Source of the DNA: Candidatus Brocadiaceae bacterium
GTDB lineage: Bacteria > Planctomycetota > Brocadiia > SM23-32
Direction of reading: 5' to 3'
Assembly (NCBI GenBank): GCA_003551305.1
Contig: PUMJ01000079.1
Location: 1-33,327, forward strand
Length of the DNA: 33,327 nucleotides
Below are positions 16,022 through 23,815 of this stretch, in pieces. Position numbers and translations under genes: made by a program. Every line of letters begins with the position of its first letter. Positions within the stretch are counted from its first letter, which is position 1. Under the pieces are notes generated by a model that was given only the letters and a program-made list of their open reading frames with translations, did no database searches and had not been told where the DNA came from.

Positions 16022-17134
16022 TCACCCCATCCGCAGCCCCTGCAGTTCGTTCTTCAGCTCCTGCGGCCGGTCGGAGACCTCCAGCGCGGCTTCCATACTG
16101 ACGATGCCGGCGCCGTAAAGGTCGGCGAGCGCCTGGTTGTAGGTCTGGCTGCCGTAGTAGCTGTCTTCTCGCATGGCGGTGCGCAGTTTGCGCGTTTCGT
16201 TCTTATAGATGAGGTCGCAGATGGTGGGGGAGCGCATCATGAGCTCCACCGCCGGTGCGCGTCCCTTCCCGTCGGTGCGCACCAGGAGTTGCTGCGAGAT
16301 GACGCCCTGGATGGTGTTGGCTATCTGGGTTCGCACAAGCTCGTGCTGGTGGGGCGGGAAGTAGGCCACGATCCTCTCCAGCGTCTGCACCGCCGTCGCC
16401 GTGTGCAGGGTGCTCAGCACCAGGTGGCCGATCTCCGCCGCGTTCAGCGCCGTCTCGATGGTAACGCGGTCGCGCATCTCACCAATCAGTATCACGTCCG
16501 GGCTCTGGCGGACGACGTGGCGAAGCGCCGCTTCAAAGGAGGCTGTGTCGCGGCCGACCTCCCGCTGTTCGATCAGGCAGCGCTTGTCCCGATGGACGAA
16601 CTCGATGGGGTCCTCGATAGTGACCACGTGCCGGCCGAAGCACCCGTTCATATGCTCGACCATGGCGGCCAGCGTGGTGGACTTGCCGGACCCCGTCACG
16701 CCGGTTACCAGCACAATGCCGCGGGTCTGCTCGGAGAGATGGGTGAGCTGCTCGACCGGCAGCGCCAGTTGCTCGAACGACGGTATGGCCAGCGGGATGT
16801 GACGGAAGGCGGCCCCGGGCACGTCGCGCTGGCGAAAGACGTTGACGCGGAAGCGCCCGACACCCTCGACCTGGTAAGCGACGTCCTCCTCTCCAGCCTC
16901 TTCGAATGCATGGGCACGGGCGCCGAGCACCAGGTCCGCCACGTGCTCAAGGGCCTTTTCGGGGGCGGACCCGGCGTCCAGGAAACGCAGGCGCCCGTCT
17001 ATGCGCATGCACGGGGGAGAGTCGGTCTTCAAGAACAGGTCGGAGGCGTTGCGTCTGACGGTCTCCTGCAGCAGGTTGTGGAGCCACTTGCGGGTCTGGC
17101 CAGGGGTGAACTGTTCCGTCTCGGCATCGACCAT
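16022..17134 (-). CDS. PilT/PilU-like type IV pilus retraction ATPase (divergent paralogue)
   Basis: 370 residues. It is a GspE-superfamily hexameric ATPase that would power pilus retraction at the inner membrane. Walker A is GVTGSGKST (residues 145-153), the Asp box is VVTIEDPIEF, Walker B is VILIGEMRD (214-222) and the His box starts at STLHTATAVQ (241). The C-terminal motif that reads AIRNLIRE in true PilT is here TICDLIYK, so it resembles PilU or another accessory retraction ATPase rather than PilT itself. It is the last of three minus-strand genes, 24 bp after the TPR membrane protein. No pilin, pilB or pilC gene is in the window. Confidence 0.9.
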   Translation of the reverse strand: MVDAETEQFTPGQTRKWLHNLLQETVRRNASDLFLKTDSPPCMRIDGRLRFLDAGSAPEKALEHVADLVLGARAHAFEEAGEEDVAYQVEGVGRFRVNVFRQRDVPGAAFRHIPLAIPSFEQLALPVEQLTHLSEQTRGIVLVTGVTGSGKSTTLAAMVEHMNGCFGRHVVTIEDPIEFVHRDKRCLIEQREVGRDTASFEAALRHVVRQSPDVILIGEMRDRVTIETALNAAEIGHLVLSTLHTATAVQTLERIVAYFPPHQHELVRTQIANTIQGVISQQLLVRTDGKGRAPAVELMMRSPTICDLIYKNETRKLRTAMREDSYYGSQTYNQALADLYGAGIVSMEAALEVSDRPQELKNELQGLRMG

Positions 17135-17158
17135 GTCATGCTCTCTCGTCTCGGGTGT

Positions 17159-17848
17159 TCAGGATTGGCGCATCCCGGCCAGCCTGGCGCGGGCATGGTC
17201 GGCGCATTCGCCGTCGGGGTATTCTGACAGGATCATCTCGTAGAGTCTGCGAGCGCCCGCCGGGTCTTGCAGCTTGTCGGCGCGTACCTCCGCCAGCCGC
17301 ATGGCCGCCGAGCAGCGTTCCCGCTCCCCGGTGCACATCTCCAGCAGGCGGGCCAGCTCCTCGGCGGCGATATCGGGTCTGCCCGCTTCGAGCAGCACAC
17401 GGGCCAGGCGCCTGCGCGCCTCGCGGTCGTCGGGGTCTTCGGCGATGGCCTCGCGGTAGAGGCGGGCGGCCGTCTCGAAATCCCCCCGGCTCTCGGCGCC
17501 CTCGGCACGGTCGTAGCTCTTGCGAACGGTGAGGCTGGAGTCGCTGGTCAGGAAGGTCACGGCAGCGCGCAGCAGTCGGTCAGCCGTGTAGGCGAGCGCC
17601 ACGATGTTGAACAAGCAAGCCACGCCGAGACCGAACACGATGCTCGGCACGTGGAGGGCCAGCCCCGGGCCCTCCAAAGCCGCGTGGCGCGCTCCCGCGA
17701 AAACCATGAGCAGGCCGACCAGCACCACAAGGTAAACCCAGTGGACGATCAGGTTCTCGCGAAGTCCCTGTGAGACGTTGAACGCCAGGGCGGCCGCGAT
17801 GCCGAGGATGCAGGCCAGTGTCAGCGGCAACATGTAGAGGCTGAACAT
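17159..17848 (-). CDS. Membrane protein with C-terminal tetratricopeptide repeats
   Basis: 229 residues. Three hydrophobic segments lie at about residues 4-23, 33-53 and 66-88. After a charged stretch come TPR-like helices: GDFETAARLYREAIAEDPDD, then AGRPDIAAEELARLLEM and DPAGARRLYEMILSEYPDG. TPRs bind partner proteins, here facing the side of the membrane opposite or next to the pilus motor. The gene is framed by two pilT-like genes (29 bp from the first, 24 bp to the second), so it may help dock or coordinate the retraction ATPases. I do not recognise a named family. Confidence 0.8.
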   Translation of the reverse strand: MFSLYMLPLTLACILGIAAALAFNVSQGLRENLIVHWVYLVVLVGLLMVFAGARHAALEGPGLALHVPSIVFGLGVACLFNIVALAYTADRLLRAAVTFLTSDSSLTVRKSYDRAEGAESRGDFETAARLYREAIAEDPDDREARRRLARVLLEAGRPDIAAEELARLLEMCTGERERCSAAMRLAEVRADKLQDPAGARRLYEMILSEYPDGECADHARARLAGMRQS

Positions 17849-17877
17849 AGGGGCAAGTCCTCCCGCCGAGGAGCCCG

Positions 17878-18981
17878 CTACCGGTCCAGAAGTTGGGGGC
17901 TCTTCATGCGGCGCTCGGCTTCCTCGCGCTCGATGAGGCCGTCCAGGTAGAGCTTCTTCAGGCAGGCGTCCATCGTCCGCATGCCCTGGCGGGACTGGGT
18001 TTCGATGACGCCGTAGATGTTCTGCACCTTGTCCTCGCGAATGAGGTTGGCGATGGCGGCGTTGTTGAGCATGAGTTCTGTGGCCAGCACACGCCGCCCG
18101 CCGCCTTTGCGCGGCAGCAGCCGCTGGCTCAGAACGGCCAGCAGGCAGAAGGAGAGCTGGGCCCGTACCTGGTTCTGCTGGTGGCTGGGGAACATGTCTA
18201 TGATGCGGTGCACGGTGGTGGCGGCGTCATTGGTGTGGAGGGTGGCGATGACCAGGTGCCCCGTCTCGGCGGCCGTGAGCACGGTGCTGACCGTCTCCAG
18301 GTCCCTCATCTCGCCCACCAGGATGACGTCGGGGTCCTGGCGCAACACGTGCCGGAGCGCCGCGGCGAAGCTGAGCGTGTCGCTGCCCACCTCCCGCTGG
18401 TCAATGACCGACTCCTTGCTCTGGTGCAAAAACTCGATCGGGTCCTCGATCGTGACGACGTGGACCTTTTTCTTGCTGTTGATGATGTCAATGAGAGCGG
18501 CCTGTGTGGTGGACTTGCCGTGGCCGGTGGGACCGGTGATGATGAGCAGCCCCTGCGGGCGCAGCACCAGGCGTTCCATGATGGAGGGGACGCCCAGCTC
18601 GTCCAGGTCAGGCATGGCCCTGGGGATGACGCGGAACGCGGCGGCCACCGCGTCCCGTTGCCAGTAGCAGTTGACCCGGAACCGATGCTGCTCGGCGAGA
18701 GTTATGGAGAAGTCGAGTTCCTTCTCCGCCTCAAAGCGGGTTATCTGCTCATCGGTCAGGACGTCGTAGATGAGCCTCTGGGTGTCCTCGGGGCGCAACG
18801 CGGGGCCTTTCAGATGAAACATCTCGCCTTCCACTCGCACCGTGGGGGGCACCCCGGCGGTGATGAGTACGTCCGATGCGCTCTTTTCCACGGCAAACTC
18901 GAGCACGTCGGCCACGGAAAGCCCGGCGCGGCTTCTTCTGTCCTGCGTGGCCGAAGCATCCCTTAGGCTCGTATTGTCCAA
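17878..18981 (-). CDS. pilT: Type IV pilus retraction ATPase PilT
   Basis: 367 residues, close to the family norm. It depolymerises the pilus at the inner-membrane base by ATP hydrolysis, giving twitching motility. Walker A is GPTGHGKST (residues 150-158), with His154 where Ser is usual; this still fits the P-loop consensus. The Asp box is VVTIEDPIEFLHQ, Walker B is VILVGEMRD, and the His box is ATLHTNDAATTVHRIIDMFP. The C-terminal AIANLIRE closely matches the PilT-specific AIRNLIRE motif, so this, not the 16022 gene, is the canonical PilT. The start is TTG 18981, five bases after a strong GGAGGAGA. It leads the three-gene unit. Confidence 0.93.
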   Translation of the reverse strand: MDNTSLRDASATQDRRSRAGLSVADVLEFAVEKSASDVLITAGVPPTVRVEGEMFHLKGPALRPEDTQRLIYDVLTDEQITRFEAEKELDFSITLAEQHRFRVNCYWQRDAVAAAFRVIPRAMPDLDELGVPSIMERLVLRPQGLLIITGPTGHGKSTTQAALIDIINSKKKVHVVTIEDPIEFLHQSKESVIDQREVGSDTLSFAAALRHVLRQDPDVILVGEMRDLETVSTVLTAAETGHLVIATLHTNDAATTVHRIIDMFPSHQQNQVRAQLSFCLLAVLSQRLLPRKGGGRRVLATELMLNNAAIANLIREDKVQNIYGVIETQSRQGMRTMDACLKKLYLDGLIEREEAERRMKSPQLLDR

Positions 18982-19033
18982 GGCGATCTCCTCCGCTGGC
19001 CGGGGATGGTACGCCCCTCATGCGTCAAACATC

Positions 19034-19062
19034 AGTGTACCGGCGGAGGGTTGTTTCTGCAA
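19034..19062 (-). promoter_or_regulatory. Promoter of the pilT unit
   Basis: On the minus strand, -35 TTGCAG (19062-19057), 17-bp spacer, -10 TACACT (19039-19034). An inverted repeat at 19047-19053/19060-19066 overlaps the -35 element and could be an operator. Confidence 0.5.
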
Positions 19063-19287
19063 CCCTGGCGAGACCTGCAATCCACAGGCCCGGCGGCCGG
19101 ACCGCGCGGGTTTGTGAATGTGACGAACGAGCCGGGGAGGCGCCCAGGGCCGATCATGAGGACCAGTCCACGCCTACGCCGTCAACCCGCAGGTCTCGAC
19201 TGGCAACCGCCGTTCTCCGCTGCCTCTGTCTTCGGCGTCCTGGTCCGCGGCGAGTTGGCAGGTGAGCCGTTTTTCGCCGGGCAAACG

Positions 19288-19315
19288 TTGACTTTGTGTC
19301 TTCGGCAGCTATAAT
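19288..19315 (+). promoter_or_regulatory. Strong sigma70-type promoter for the ACT-domain gene
   Basis: -35 TTGACT (19288-19293), 16-bp spacer, -10 TATAAT (19310-19315). This near-consensus pair predicts a start near 19322 and a leader of about 60 nt. It is the best promoter in the window. Confidence 0.7.
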
Positions 19316-19382
19316 TCCGTTAGAGTGGTGGAGCGATCACCGGTCGCTCCGGAGGGGAATTCCTCTTTTGGGAGGGCGGACG

Positions 19383-19778
19383 ATGGAGCGCGCGAAGCAG
19401 TTCTCAGTCAGTCTGCCGAACAAGAAGGGGCAGTTGGCCGCGCTGAGCCGCTGCCTGGCCGATGCCGGCGTCAACATCCTGGCCCTCTCGGTGCTGGAGT
19501 GCACCGAGGTCGGTACGGTACGCCTGGTGGTGGACAAGCCGGACGAGGCCGCCGCGGCGCTCAAGCAGGCCGGACTGCCGTTCAACACCACCCAGGTGCT
19601 GGTGGCCGCCATGCCGAACAAGGTCGGGGTGCTGGCCGAGGCTGCCGAGAAACTCGCCGACAGCGGCGTGAACGTCCAATTTGCTTACGGCAGCACCGGC
19701 AAAGGCCGCGGCGTGACCCACATCATCATCGGGTGCGACAAAAGGCCCACCGCCGAGAAGGCCCTGTCCGACTACTGA
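19383..19778 (+). CDS. Tandem ACT-domain protein
   Basis: 131 residues made of two ACT domains and nothing else. The first starts FSVSLPNKKGQLAALSRCLADAGVNI, the second VAAMPNKVGVLAEAAEKLADSGVNV. ACT domains bind amino acids or similar ligands to control enzymes, and the repeated P-N-K-x-G pattern is the ligand-loop signature. Such stand-alone pairs act as small sensors; the partner is unknown. Start ATG 19383 follows GGGAGG. It has its own strong promoter and is separated by 128 bp from the next operon, so it is probably a single-gene unit with steady expression. Confidence 0.87.
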   Translation: MERAKQFSVSLPNKKGQLAALSRCLADAGVNILALSVLECTEVGTVRLVVDKPDEAAAALKQAGLPFNTTQVLVAAMPNKVGVLAEAAEKLADSGVNVQFAYGSTGKGRGVTHIIIGCDKRPTAEKALSDY

Positions 19779-19844
19779 CCCGGCCTGGGGAACGCGGGAT
19801 CGCTGACTCTTGCACGCGGCTGAGGCGAGGGGCTCCGTGTACGA

Positions 19845-19873
19845 TTGCCCGGCAGCGCCGGCCCCGCTAAACT
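19845..19873 (+). promoter_or_regulatory. Promoter of the propeller-MttB-glycosidase operon
   Basis: -35 TTGCCC (19845-19850), 17-bp spacer, -10 TAAACT (19868-19873). Transcription would begin near 19880. That would leave the ATG at 19883 leaderless, while GTG 19907 would keep its ribosome binding site in the transcript. Confidence 0.4.
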
Positions 19874-19906
19874 GTCCGCATCATGGCCGGAACACCGGGA
19901 GGTAAT

Positions 19907-20986
19907 GTGGTACCAAGCGCCCGAGGTATTCCCTTCGAGTACGTGATCATTGACCCCGACGGCCCGGCAGATCCGCACATAAAGGCCGTGGGCGACGTCA
20001 ACGGCGACGGTTTCGTGGACGTGCTGGCAGCCAGCAGCGTCGGCGGCCCGCTGCTCTGGTATGAATACCCCGCCTGGACGCGGCATGTGGTCGCGCCGGC
20101 CGGCACCTGGAGCACCGATGCGATGCTGGTGGACATGGACGGGGACGGCGACCTGGACATCGTCATCAGCGAGTGGTACACCGAAGATAGCATGGAATGG
20201 TACGAGAATCCGCTCCCCGACGGCGACCCCGCCGCCGGGCCCTGGAAGCGCCACGTCATCGGCCAGCCCCGCGCGCATGATTTCAGGATGGGCGACCTGG
20301 ACGGTGACGGCCGGCTCGAGATCGTCAGCCGCACCCAGGGCGACGACGGTGACCACATCCTGGTGCGCAAGCGCCTGGCGGACGGATGGCGCAATCGTGC
20401 TTTCGCCTGCCCTCCCGGCGAAGGGATAGCCCTCGGGGACGTCAACGGCGACGGCCGGCCCGAGGTGGTCATCGGCGGGCGGTGGTATGAGCCTGCCGGC
20501 GACCTCCTGGAGGGCGACTGGCGGGAGCGGGTTTTTGCGGACTGGCCCCCCGACGCCGTCGTCCGTACAGCCGACCTGACCGGGAACGGACGCCCGGACA
20601 TAGTTCTTGTCCGTTCGGAGGGGCCCCACCGGCTCTCCTGGTTCGAAGTGCCCGCAGACCCCGCCGGCCGTTGGACAGAGCACGTGGTGGACGACTCCGT
20701 GGACTACGCCCACAGCCTCCAGGTGGCCGACCTGAACGGCGACGGCCTGCCGGACATTGTGACGGCCGAGATGCACCAGTCCGAGCGGAGGCGGGTCCTG
20801 GCATATCTCAACGAGGGCGGGGCCCGTTCCTGGCACAGGCAGGTGGTGGCGGAGACCGGTTCGCACAACCTCTGCGTCGCCGACGTCGGCAACACCGGCT
20901 ATCCCGACCTGATAGGCGCCAACTGGAGCGGCGACCACCAGCCCCTGGAAATGTGGCGCAACCTGACTGCGGAGGGTGGGTCATGA
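19907..20986 (+). CDS. FG-GAP/VCBS-repeat beta-propeller protein
   Basis: 359 residues built of repeated calcium-binding blades with the D-x-N/D-x-D-G pattern: GDVNGDGFVDVLAAS, VDMDGDGDLDIVISE, GDLDGDGRLEIVS, GDVNGDGRPEVVIGG, ADLTGNGRPDIVLV and ADLNGDGLPDIVTAE. This is the integrin-alpha-like propeller usually found on secreted proteins, yet no signal peptide is present. The frame also offers ATG 19883, but GGGAGG lies four bases before GTG 19907, which I prefer. Its stop overlaps the ATG of the MttB-like gene (ATGA), so the two are translationally coupled. Function is unknown; binding of a glycan or partner protein is plausible. Confidence 0.82.
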   Translation: MVPSARGIPFEYVIIDPDGPADPHIKAVGDVNGDGFVDVLAASSVGGPLLWYEYPAWTRHVVAPAGTWSTDAMLVDMDGDGDLDIVISEWYTEDSMEWYENPLPDGDPAAGPWKRHVIGQPRAHDFRMGDLDGDGRLEIVSRTQGDDGDHILVRKRLADGWRNRAFACPPGEGIALGDVNGDGRPEVVIGGRWYEPAGDLLEGDWRERVFADWPPDAVVRTADLTGNGRPDIVLVRSEGPHRLSWFEVPADPAGRWTEHVVDDSVDYAHSLQVADLNGDGLPDIVTAEMHQSERRRVLAYLNEGGARSWHRQVVAETGSHNLCVADVGNTGYPDLIGANWSGDHQPLEMWRNLTAEGGS

Positions 20987-22431
20987 ACATCGGCGTGCTG
21001 AACGAGGACGAGACCGCGGCCATCCACGAGGCCAGCCTGCGGTTGCTGGAGGGCGTGGGAGTGCACGTTCCACACCGGGAGACCATGGAGCGCTTCGCCG
21101 ACAGCGGGGCGGCGGTGGACTTCGACTCAGAGCGGGTGCGGATACCGCCAGAGTTGGTGCAGGACTGTCTCGAAGCGGCCGGCAAGTCTTTTGCTATCTA
21201 CGGGCGTGACCCCGCAAAGACGGCGTCCTTCGGCGTGGGCAAGCGGAACTACAACAGTATCGCCGGGGAGGCGTCCTGGCTGGAAGAGGACACGCTCACC
21301 CGGCGCTACGCGCGTTTGGAGGACGTCAGGACGGCGTGCAAAGTGGCCGATGCGCTGCCGGGTATCAACGTGGTGGGCGCGATGTCGGACCCCCAGGACG
21401 TGTCCTCCGCCGTGCAGGACGTGTTCGTCGTCAAAGAGATGCTGAAGCACACCAGCAAGCCCATCCACTTCTGGTTCAACACGCGCGCCTCAGCCCGGTA
21501 CGTCTGCGAGATGCTGACGGCGATGGCCGGCAGCGAGGAAGCGGTGGCGAGCCGTCCCCCGACCTACAACTTCCTGGAGCCGATAAGCCCCCTGCGGTTC
21601 CCGCGCGACGGCATTGACCTGCTCTACGAGACCGCGCGGTTTCCGCTCCCCGTCTCGATAGGGCCGATGGCGCAGGCGGGGGCGACGGCGCCGGTGACAC
21701 TGGCGGGCACTATGGCGCAGGAAAACGCCGAGATACTGGCCGGCATCTGCATCACGCAGCTCATCAGCCCCGGCGTGCCCGTCTGTTACGGCGGCATCGC
21801 GCACACCTTTGACATGCGCACCACGCAGCTCGTGTTTGCCGGGCCGGAGCAGGCGCTGATGGCCGTGGGTTTCGTCCAGCTTGGCAAGCGCTATGGTCTG
21901 CCAGTCTACATCAACGTAGGGCTCACCGACGCGAAGATACCCGACGCGCAGGCCGGCATGGAGGCGGGCATAACGCTGGCGATGGGCGCGGCGGCCGGGG
22001 CGGACATCTTCGGCCATCTGGGCATCTGCGGCGTGGACCAAGCCTCCAGTCTGGTCATGCTGATGATGCAGCATGAGCTTATTGGCTACGTCGAGCGGCT
22101 CATGGACGGCATTGCGGTTACGGCCGAAACACTGGCGACAGACGTCATCGAGCGCGTGGTCGGCGGTGAGGGCGGATTCCTGGGAGACGAGCACACTGTG
22201 CGCCACTTCCGGCAGGAACACTGGTTCCCCGAACTGCTCGACCGGCGTTTTTTCGACCCGTGGGCCGAGGACGGCCGCAAGGGCATGGCCGAGCGCTGCC
22301 GGCAGAAGCTGCAACACATCCTGGACACCCACGAGCCCGAGCCACCCCCCAAAGAACTTGCCGATGAGCTGGAGCGCATCGCCGAAGCCGCCGCGCGGGA
22401 ACTGGGCCGGACACAGCACGGGAAGGCGTGA
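20983..22431 (+). CDS. MttB-superfamily (trimethylamine methyltransferase-like) protein
   Basis: 482 residues, the usual MttB length. MttB relatives move a methyl group from a quaternary or tertiary amine to a corrinoid protein. The N terminus (VLNEDETAAIHEASLRLLEGVGVHV) is characteristic, as are GIAHTFDMRTTQLVFAGPEQ and GAAAGADIFGHLGICGVDQ in the barrel. There is no in-frame amber codon, so this is a non-pyrrolysine member, like the glycine-betaine and proline-betaine demethylases. ATG 20983 follows GGAGGGTGGG and overlaps the propeller stop; the GH4 gene starts 3 bp after its end. No corrinoid protein or reductive activator is encoded nearby, so the methyl acceptor must lie elsewhere or the enzyme does a different job. 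Confidence 0.88.
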   Translation: MNIGVLNEDETAAIHEASLRLLEGVGVHVPHRETMERFADSGAAVDFDSERVRIPPELVQDCLEAAGKSFAIYGRDPAKTASFGVGKRNYNSIAGEASWLEEDTLTRRYARLEDVRTACKVADALPGINVVGAMSDPQDVSSAVQDVFVVKEMLKHTSKPIHFWFNTRASARYVCEMLTAMAGSEEAVASRPPTYNFLEPISPLRFPRDGIDLLYETARFPLPVSIGPMAQAGATAPVTLAGTMAQENAEILAGICITQLISPGVPVCYGGIAHTFDMRTTQLVFAGPEQALMAVGFVQLGKRYGLPVYINVGLTDAKIPDAQAGMEAGITLAMGAAAGADIFGHLGICGVDQASSLVMLMMQHELIGYVERLMDGIAVTAETLATDVIERVVGGEGGFLGDEHTVRHFRQEHWFPELLDRRFFDPWAEDGRKGMAERCRQKLQHILDTHEPEPPPKELADELERIAEAAARELGRTQHGKA

Positions 22432-22434
22432 CAG

Positions 22435-23724
22435 ATGGGTGATAACCGAGGGCGTAAGGTCGTGCTTATCGGCGCGGGCAGCGCCGTGTTCACGCGGGGC
22501 CTGCTGGCGGACCTGATTGTCGAAGGCGAGCGCTGCGAACTGGCCCTGGTGGACATAGACGCGGACGCCCTGGAGGTGGCATGGCGGCTTGGGCAGAGGA
22601 TGGTGGAGGCCCGCAAGGCCCCCATCAACCTGAGCAGACACCTCGACCGCCGGGAGGCGCTGCCGGGTGCGGACTTCGTGGTCACCACCATCGCCGTGGG
22701 GGGGCGACGCGCCTGGGAGCAGGACGTGTTCATCCCCCGCAGGTACGGCATCTACCAGCCGGTCGGCGACACCATCATGCCGGGCGGCATCTCGCGCGCG
22801 CTGCGCCAGATACCCGCCATGCTGGCCATTGCGCGCGACGTGAGCGAACTGGCCCCGCAGGCCTGCTTTATCAACTACGCGAACCCGATGGCCGCCATCT
22901 GCCGCGCCGTGAGCAAGTCCGACCGGGGCATTGTGGGCCTCTGCCACGGTGTCAAGAGTGGTGAGCGGCACCTGGCGGACCGGCTCGGGGTCGCGCTGGA
23001 GAGCTGCGAGTTCACGGCGGTGGGCATGAACCATTTCTGCTTCTTTACGGAGTTCACGGTAGACGGCGAGGACGCCTTCCCGCGTCTGCGGGAACTGCTG
23101 GAAGCCGACGAACCGGAACAGGGCGAATATCTGCGGCGGCGTCTCTTTTTGGATTGCGGTGCCTACTCCGTGCTGAACGACCGGCACCTGTGCGAGTTTT
23201 TCCCGCAGTTCCACCGGGACGGCTCCCACCCGCAGGGCCGGCTCGGAGTGGACCTGTTCTCTTTCGAGCGCTGCATCGAGGGCGGTGACCGCGGCTACGA
23301 AGCGATGGCCGACCAGGCGTTCGGACGCCGGCCGCTTGATGAGTCCGTCTTCGAGCGCCAGCCGGGGGAGCATGAGCAACTCGTCTCAATCTTCCGCTGC
23401 CTGGAGGGCAGGGAGGAGGGGCGTTTCTCAGTCATCCTTCCCAATACCGGGCAGGTTGCCAACCTGCCCCGCGACGTGGCGCTGGAGTGCCCCGCCCTTG
23501 TGTCCCGGGCCGGTGTGGCCCCCGAGGCCATCGGGGAGGTGCCGCCGTTTGTCCGGGCCGTGGTCCAGAAGGCGCTCCTGACGGTGGAACTGGCCGTGGA
23601 CGCGGCCATCGAGCAGAACAAGGAGAAGTTCCTGCAGTCCCTCGTGGCGGACGGCTCGGCCTCGACGATGGAGGCGGCCGGGGCTCTGGCCGACGAACTG
23701 TGGGAGGCCAACCGGGCGTTCTGA
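22435..23724 (+). CDS. Glycoside hydrolase family 4 (NAD- and metal-dependent)
   Basis: 429 residues. GH4 enzymes cleave alpha-galactosides, alpha-glucosides or galacturonides by an NAD-dependent oxidation-elimination route. The Rossmann motif is GAGSAVFTRG (residues 13-22), NYANPMAA (148-155) is the conserved substrate-binding segment, and the metal ligands are C170 (GLCHG) and H200 (GMNHF). ATG 22435 lies 3 bp after the MttB-like stop with GGAAGG upstream, so both are in one operon. The sequence lacks features that would separate the MelA-type alpha-galactosidase from the LplD-type galacturonidase branch by eye. It is cytoplasmic. Confidence 0.9.
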   Translation: MGDNRGRKVVLIGAGSAVFTRGLLADLIVEGERCELALVDIDADALEVAWRLGQRMVEARKAPINLSRHLDRREALPGADFVVTTIAVGGRRAWEQDVFIPRRYGIYQPVGDTIMPGGISRALRQIPAMLAIARDVSELAPQACFINYANPMAAICRAVSKSDRGIVGLCHGVKSGERHLADRLGVALESCEFTAVGMNHFCFFTEFTVDGEDAFPRLRELLEADEPEQGEYLRRRLFLDCGAYSVLNDRHLCEFFPQFHRDGSHPQGRLGVDLFSFERCIEGGDRGYEAMADQAFGRRPLDESVFERQPGEHEQLVSIFRCLEGREEGRFSVILPNTGQVANLPRDVALECPALVSRAGVAPEAIGEVPPFVRAVVQKALLTVELAVDAAIEQNKEKFLQSLVADGSASTMEAAGALADELWEANRAF

Positions 23725-23815
23725 TGGCGACACGCACGAAGTCGGTACGCTGCGGGGCACGGACGCACAAGAGCAACCGCAGACGAGTGAGTCTTTTAGC
23801 TCCAGGGAGCACAGT

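Noticed and set aside
20983-22431. Pyrrolysine codon in the MttB-like gene
   Set aside because: The full-length frame has no internal TAG, so it is a non-pyrrolysine member.
21490-23379. Long minus-strand open frame of 629 codons
   Set aside because: It lies antisense to the MttB-like and GH4 genes, whose motifs are unambiguous. High GC with few stops yields long antisense frames; the sequence has no family pattern.
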